In this document: positions 4,358 through 8,436 of the stretch, piece after piece | Position numbering within the stretch: position 1 is the stretch's first letter | Layout: every line of letters begins with the position of its first letter | NCBI GenBank assembly: GCA_028691175.1 | Contig: JAQUZU010000075.1 | Location: 1-8,436, forward strand | Direction of reading: 5' to 3' | Source of the DNA: Candidatus Kapaibacterium sp. | GTDB taxonomy: Bacteria; Bacteroidota; Ignavibacteria; Kapaibacteriales; UBA2268 | DNA: 8,436 nt | The notes under the pieces: model-generated | Database searches by the model: none | The model's input: only the letters and a program-made list of their open reading frames with translations | What the model was told of the DNA's origin: nothing | Program-made: the position numbers and the translations under genes

Positions 4358-6757
4358 ATGCCATATATCCAGCTCTCAGCCGAGGAAACGCGACTGCAAG
4401 AAAGTACTTTACATCAACTCGAATTTTACTCTCTGCTCGATTTTGTAGCGAAATACGCGATTAGCGACATGGGGAAGGAAGCAATTCTTGCACTGAAACC
4501 GACCTCGGATTTAAACGCATTGCGCGAAGAGCACGACACGATTGACGAATTGATTAGAGTTCAACTCGGCGAGGATTCTATCCCGTTCGACGGGTTCGAC
4601 GACGTTCGCCCGAAACTTCAGAAGTCATTAGTACAGAATGCAATCCTTTCGGCACGCGAAATTCTCCAGATAATGACGATTATGCATGTGTCACGCTCGC
4701 TGAAGTCGTATTTCCGTTTTCGTGCCGAAAAATATCCGCTTTTGGGCGATAAGATGTCGTATTTGCATGAAAACCGCACTCTCGAAAAACATATCAACGA
4801 TATTATCGATGATGCGGCAGAGATAAAGGATACTGCTTCGCGCGAACTTGCACGCATTCGCCATGCAATCGTAGAAAAAACTACGCGACTGCGACTGAGA
4901 CTTGATAAACTGCTTGCGAAAGCCACGAAGGAAGAGATGGCGGCGGAGGATTATGTTTCGTTGCGCGACGGGCGATTTGTCCTGCCGATTAAGGCGGAGC
5001 ACAAGCGGCATATTCCGGGTATTATTCATAACGTTTCGCAGACAGGCTCGACGGTTTTCTTAGAGCCGTCCGAGACGTTCGAAATGAACAACGAAATCTC
5101 CATGCTGAAGAGCGAGGAAACTCGTGAAGTATTGCAAATTTTGAAGAATTTAACGCAGGAAATCGGTGCGGAAGCAAGGCAATATCTGCAGAATTGTGAA
5201 ATCCTCACCGAATTCGATTCTGTCTATGCACGCGCAAAATATGCACTTGCATTTGGAGGCGTGAAGCCCGTTCTTTCTGAGGAAAACGAAGTTGAATTGA
5301 GAGAAGTGCGCCACCCGATTTTGTGTCATGCAAAAGGAGTGAAGAACGTTATTCCGCTCTCGACTTATTTCTCGGACGAGAAACGCGGGCAACTGATTTC
5401 CGGACCAAACGCCGGGGGAAAGACGGTTGCTCTCAAAAGTGTAGGAATTAATATCGCGATGGCACTTTGCGGAATATTTCCGCTCGGAGAGTGTCGCACG
5501 AATTATCGTGTGATTTTTTCGTCTATCGGCGATCATCAGTCGATCGAAAACGATCTTTCCACATTCAGTAGTCAGATTATGCAACTCAAGAATATTGTCG
5601 ACGCCTGCTCGCAGAATTCTCTAATTCTGATTGATGAAATTTGCTCGGGAACTGACCCGCAGGAGGGAGCCGCGCTTGCAAGCGGAATTCTCGATACTTT
5701 TATTGAACTGAAGGCATTTTTTATAGTTACTACTCACCAGTCATCGCTGAAAACTTATTCGCTTAATCACGCGGAAATTGAAAATGCCTCGCTCGAGTTC
5801 GACGAAGAAAAACTCGTTCCGACATATAAATATTTGCTCGGAATACCGGGAAATTCATACGCTTTTGCACTTAGTAAGAACTTGGGATTGAGCAAGTTAG
5901 TTCTCAAACGTGCCCGAAAATATCTCGGAAACTCACACTCAAAACTTGAGCAGAGTATTGCACAATTACAGAAATATAAGTTCGAGGCGGAGCAATATCG
6001 GCGCGAAATGTTGCAGGAAAAAAATAAACTCGAGTCTGCACGAAAGAACCTCGATAACAGGCTTGCGGAAATAAAGCTGCGAAAAAAAGAAATGATAGAC
6101 AAAGCACACCTCGATGCGATGGAAGTATTGAATGGTGCTAACGCATTAATAGAAAACACAATTAAGGAAATTCAGGAAGCGAAAAAGCCTGTCGTTGAAG
6201 TAAAAAACGAATTTCAGGCTGCGAAAAATAAACTGCGGAACAAAGTACGCCGTGTCGAGGGAAGGCTGAATCGTGCAAAAGGAGCGCCGGACGTAATCGA
6301 AGTTGGCGACAGCGTGATAATGGCAGAGTCCGAGGACACCGGAAATGTTGGTTCCGTGATAACAATGGCAGAAAACGGCAAAACCGCATTAGTCGATTTT
6401 AACGGATTGAAATTTAATATTTCTGTGAAAAAATTGCGGAGATCCGAGAAAAAACCGACCTCGTCGGCACAAAGTTCAAAGCAGATTTCCAGTGGAAGCA
6501 GTTATATTACTTTTGATGCGAAGACGCGCCTCGACTTGCGTGGCGAGCGTGCGGCAGATTCCATACGCAAAATTGACGAACTTATCAGCGATGCCGTGTG
6601 TGCAAATATCGGCGAATTGACAATTGTTCATGGCAAGGGAACCGGTGCACTTCGAAGAGCAATCCAAGAGTATTTGGCGGATCATCCGTCGGTAAAGAGT
6701 TTTCGAAACGGTGCGCTCGTAGAGGGCGGAGACGGCGTAACAATAATTGAATTATAG
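4358..6757 (+). CDS. mutS2: Endonuclease MutS2 (MutS-like ATPase with C-terminal Smr domain)
   Basis: MutS2 proteins are DNA-binding ATPases implicated in suppressing homologous recombination and, in some bacteria, in rescuing collided ribosomes. They lack the mismatch-recognition domain of MutS1. The 799 residues show core/lever helices (about 16-300) including DYVSLRDGRFVLPIKAEHK and GSTVFLEPSE. The ATPase domain follows, with Walker A GPNAGGKT (349-356), signature STFSSQI (401-407), Walker B LILIDE (422-427) then GTDPQEGAAL, and the TTH switch (458-460). A long charged coiled coil (about 525-640), a KOW-like segment (about 643-695), a Ser-rich linker and the Smr domain complete it. The Smr domain retains LDLRG (725-729) and HGKGTGALR (758-766). 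About 15 residues precede the usual start of homology. No Shine-Dalgarno is visible before the ATG, so translation is probably coupled to yqeY 12 nt upstream. Confidence 0.97.
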   Translation: MPYIQLSAEETRLQESTLHQLEFYSLLDFVAKYAISDMGKEAILALKPTSDLNALREEHDTIDELIRVQLGEDSIPFDGFDDVRPKLQKSLVQNAILSAREILQIMTIMHVSRSLKSYFRFRAEKYPLLGDKMSYLHENRTLEKHINDIIDDAAEIKDTASRELARIRHAIVEKTTRLRLRLDKLLAKATKEEMAAEDYVSLRDGRFVLPIKAEHKRHIPGIIHNVSQTGSTVFLEPSETFEMNNEISMLKSEETREVLQILKNLTQEIGAEARQYLQNCEILTEFDSVYARAKYALAFGGVKPVLSEENEVELREVRHPILCHAKGVKNVIPLSTYFSDEKRGQLISGPNAGGKTVALKSVGINIAMALCGIFPLGECRTNYRVIFSSIGDHQSIENDLSTFSSQIMQLKNIVDACSQNSLILIDEICSGTDPQEGAALASGILDTFIELKAFFIVTTHQSSLKTYSLNHAEIENASLEFDEEKLVPTYKYLLGIPGNSYAFALSKNLGLSKLVLKRARKYLGNSHSKLEQSIAQLQKYKFEAEQYRREMLQEKNKLESARKNLDNRLAEIKLRKKEMIDKAHLDAMEVLNGANALIENTIKEIQEAKKPVVEVKNEFQAAKNKLRNKVRRVEGRLNRAKGAPDVIEVGDSVIMAESEDTGNVGSVITMAENGKTALVDFNGLKFNISVKKLRRSEKKPTSSAQSSKQISSGSSYITFDAKTRLDLRGERAADSIRKIDELISDAVCANIGELTIVHGKGTGALRRAIQEYLADHPSVKSFRNGALVEGGDGVTIIEL

Positions 6758-6760
6758 ATA

Positions 6761-7780
6761 ATGAAAAAAACGGTTAAGTCAATATTAAATATATTTATTT
6801 CTGTTGTAGTGCTCGCATTGTGCGTAATTTACGCAATGAAGGACGTAGATATTTCACAACTCTGGGAGATTATCAAAAGTGCGAATTACGTCTGGGTGCT
6901 TGCACCGGTACCGGTGATTTTGGCTTCGCACTGGGTGCGTGCCATGCGTTGGCGGAGGATTTTGAAGCCGTTCATCAAAGCGAAGAGCGTGCTGAATCTG
7001 TTCTCGTCTGTGATGGTGGGCTATGCGATTAACTGCATTTCACCGCGAGGAGGTGAGTTTGTGCGTCCGTTTACGTTCGCAAGGCGCGAGAAAGTCTCGT
7101 ATTCATCTGTGCTCGGGACGATTGTTGTTGAGCGTTTTATTGATGTCGTTGCACTTGCACTTATGCTTGCTGCGACATTTTTCTTTCAGAGCGACAAATT
7201 GATTCTCGCTTTGCCTGCTCAAATTGACACGAACAAAATGATATTTATGGGTGTATTGGTGCTTGCGGTGCTGGTTTTGGGATTTTATCCTCCTGCGTGC
7301 CGTTTCCTGCTGAAAGCCCTTCTGAAGCCGATTTCGGCGAAGTTCTACGATAAAATTATGGAATTGTTCGAGAAGTTTGTGGTCGGTTTTTCCATTATCA
7401 AGAAGCCGCGCGAATATTTTATGTTGATTATTGAATCGGTTACAATCTGGCTACTGTACACGTTGCCGATGTATCTGATGTTCTTTTCGTTTGACTTCGA
7501 AGCGACGCTGCATCTGGGATTTGCAGATGCGATTATGCTCTGCGTTGTGAGTGGAGTAATTACGACTATTGCGCCGACTCCCGGGGCACTAGGCCTGTAT
7601 CATCTGGCAATTCAGAGTGCGATGCTGACAATTTACGGGATTCCTGCAGATGTAGGGCTGGCGTATGCAACTTTGACTCATGGCGTGAATTATCTAGTAC
7701 AAATTGCCGTCGGGGGAGCGTTCTTCTTTCGCGAAAATGTAAGTATGAAAAATATTCCCGAAACAGCAGAGGAAAATTAA
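6761..7780 (+). CDS. Lysylphosphatidylglycerol synthase TM region / flippase-like integral membrane protein (TIGR00374/UPF0104 type)
   Basis: This 339-residue inner-membrane protein has about eight to nine hydrophobic segments, roughly at 8-26, 43-58, 80-92, 118-142, 160-177, 219-243, 253-272, 278-292 and 305-323. Family motifs are HWVRAMRWRRIL (57-68), GYAINCISPRGGEFVRPF (87-104), a close match to the conserved N-x-hydrophobic-x-P-x-x-G-E-x-x-R signature, then VVERFIDVVAL (122-132) and APTPGALGLYHLA (271-283). It corresponds to the membrane half of MprF-type proteins without the lysyl-transferase domain, so it probably moves or modifies a lipid rather than making lysyl-PG. The substrate cannot be told from sequence. 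The ATG begins 3 nt after the mutS2 stop with no Shine-Dalgarno, suggesting coupled translation. No functional link to mutS2 is evident. Confidence 0.88.
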   Translation: MKKTVKSILNIFISVVVLALCVIYAMKDVDISQLWEIIKSANYVWVLAPVPVILASHWVRAMRWRRILKPFIKAKSVLNLFSSVMVGYAINCISPRGGEFVRPFTFARREKVSYSSVLGTIVVERFIDVVALALMLAATFFFQSDKLILALPAQIDTNKMIFMGVLVLAVLVLGFYPPACRFLLKALLKPISAKFYDKIMELFEKFVVGFSIIKKPREYFMLIIESVTIWLLYTLPMYLMFFSFDFEATLHLGFADAIMLCVVSGVITTIAPTPGALGLYHLAIQSAMLTIYGIPADVGLAYATLTHGVNYLVQIAVGGAFFFRENVSMKNIPETAEEN

Positions 7781-7871
7781 AATCGGAAATTCACATCTTC
7801 TCTAAAGACAGGTACCGTGTTTACCGGATATTTTTACACAATATAGAAAATAATAAAACTAATAATAAAAT

Positions 7872-7877
7872 AGGAGA
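7872..7877 (+). promoter_or_regulatory. Ribosome binding site fixing the GTG start of the TerC-family gene
   Basis: AGGAGA lies 5 nt before GTG at 7883. An in-frame TAG at 7871-7873 overlaps it, so no earlier start is possible. The first in-frame ATG is about 65 codons later, well inside the conserved domain. GTG is therefore the supported start. Confidence 0.8.
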
Positions 7878-7882
7878 AAAAC

Positions 7883-8436
7883 GTGGGCGAATTTGAACAT
7901 TGGCTTGAGTTTGGGATTTTTGTGGTGATTTTGCTGGCATTAGACTTGCTGGTATTTAACAAAAAAGCACATGAGGTAAAGATAAAGGAGGCACTCGGTT
8001 GGAGTGCGTTTTGGATTACGCTTAGCATTGCATTTGGCGGGGTAGTCTATTGGTGGTATGGCTATGATGGTGCTATGCAGTATTACGCGGCATATTTTGT
8101 CGAGAAATCGCTCAGTATGGATAATTTATTTGTCTTTTTAATGATATTCTCATACTTCAAGATTCCCGCGAAGTTTCAGCACCGAGTGCTCTTTTGGGGC
8201 ATAATTGGTGCGATTATTATGCGCTTTATATTTATAGAAGTAGGCGTTACGCTGATAAATCAATTCGAATGGCTTTTATTTGTATTCGGAATCATACTGA
8301 TTGGTTCGGCGGTGAAAATGCTGCGTGATGAAAAGCAGGAAATAGACCCCGATAAAAATGGAGTTATCAGACTATTTAAGAAACTGTGTCCGGTTACTCA
8401 GGACGTTGAAAGCGGGCATTTTATCGTCAAAAAGGA
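7883..8436 (+). CDS. TerC/Alx-family metal-homeostasis membrane protein, C-terminus cut by window edge
   Basis: TerC/Alx proteins are inner-membrane proteins linked to manganese export or tellurite resistance, and in some bacteria to metal supply for exported enzymes. The first 184 residues are visible, starting at GTG. Segments are: TM1 (about 8-25) ending FNKKAHEVKIKEALGWSAFW, TM2 (38-57), the signature YFVEKSLSMDNLFVFLMIFSY (71-91), then FQHRVLFWGIIGAIIMRFIF (98-117) and TM helices to about 146. The conserved acidic residues Asp21, Glu74 and Asp80 are present. The loop EIDPDKNGVIRLFKK and PVTQDVESGHF match the Alx/TerC subgroup rather than the shorter TerC-like proteins. A 102-nt gap separates it from the upstream gene, so it may have its own promoter. 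No manganese riboswitch (yybP-ykoY) could be recognised in that gap. Confidence 0.93.
   Translation, partial: MGEFEHWLEFGIFVVILLALDLLVFNKKAHEVKIKEALGWSAFWITLSIAFGGVVYWWYGYDGAMQYYAAYFVEKSLSMDNLFVFLMIFSYFKIPAKFQHRVLFWGIIGAIIMRFIFIEVGVTLINQFEWLLFVFGIILIGSAVKMLRDEKQEIDPDKNGVIRLFKKLCPVTQDVESGHFIVKK

Noticed and set aside
4618..6685. Several minus-strand open frames of 60-144 codons within mutS2
   Set aside because: They are shadows of a well-supported 799-residue protein and overlap each other in different frames.
7811..7825. Possible terminator hairpin GGTA/TACC followed by ATATTTTT after the membrane gene
   Set aside because: The stem is only four base pairs with a mismatch next to it; too weak to call.
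7820..7847. Sigma70-like promoter TTTACC, 16 nt, TATAGA upstream of the TerC gene
   Set aside because: It does not match the TAnnTTTG pattern found at other genes here, and AT-rich leaders give such matches easily. A promoter may well exist in this gap, but I cannot place it.
7781..7882. Manganese riboswitch (yybP-ykoY) expected before some alx/terC genes
   Set aside because: The gap is only 102 bases and AT-rich, with none of the paired elements or conserved loops of that RNA that I could recognise.

Overview
This is an ordinary housekeeping segment of a Gram-negative bacterial chromosome. Gene content is core: CMP-Kdo synthesis for lipopolysaccharide, asparaginyl-tRNA synthetase, ribosomal protein L19, a serine tRNA, YqeY and MutS2. 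I see no phage, transposon, CRISPR or defence genes. Several intergenic regions carry TAnnTTTG boxes, two of them with an upstream TTG or TTTG exactly 20 nt away, which is the promoter style of the Bacteroidota/FCB group. Several genes also have clear AGGA-type ribosome binding sites, which typical Bacteroidia and Flavobacteriia mostly lack. A lineage branching outside classical Bacteroidia (Ignavibacteria/Kapabacteria/Chlorobi-like) would fit, but that is inference.

Layout. Positions 1-2778 are read leftward: asnS, then kdsB, then a truncated L,D-transpeptidase running off the left edge. A strong hairpin after asnS separates it from kdsB-ldt, two envelope genes (Kdo activation and peptidoglycan cross-linking) that may form a small operon. 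Positions 2779-3075 are an AT-rich divergent region holding the asnS promoter (leftward) and the tRNA-Ser promoter (rightward). The tRNA-Ser(CGA) at 3076-3162 converges on rplS (3307-3690, leftward); the 144 bases between them hold two terminators facing each other and one unexplained hairpin.

The interval 3691-3895 is a second divergent promoter region, between rplS and a rightward run: yqeY, mutS2 (12-nt gap) and a TIGR00374/LPG-synthase-type membrane protein (3-nt gap). The tight spacing and missing Shine-Dalgarno sites of the last two suggest cotranscription and coupled translation. After a 102-nt gap a TerC/Alx-family metal-homeostasis membrane protein starts at a GTG and runs off the right edge.

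The most useful non-coding observation is an extended -7 promoter motif (about TTCGTAAWTTTGTA) shared by rplS and yqeY and partly by tRNA-Ser, asnS and possibly ldt. Three genes use, or seem to use, non-ATG starts (kdsB TTG, ldt TTG, terC GTG). I did not find a previously undescribed biological system here.
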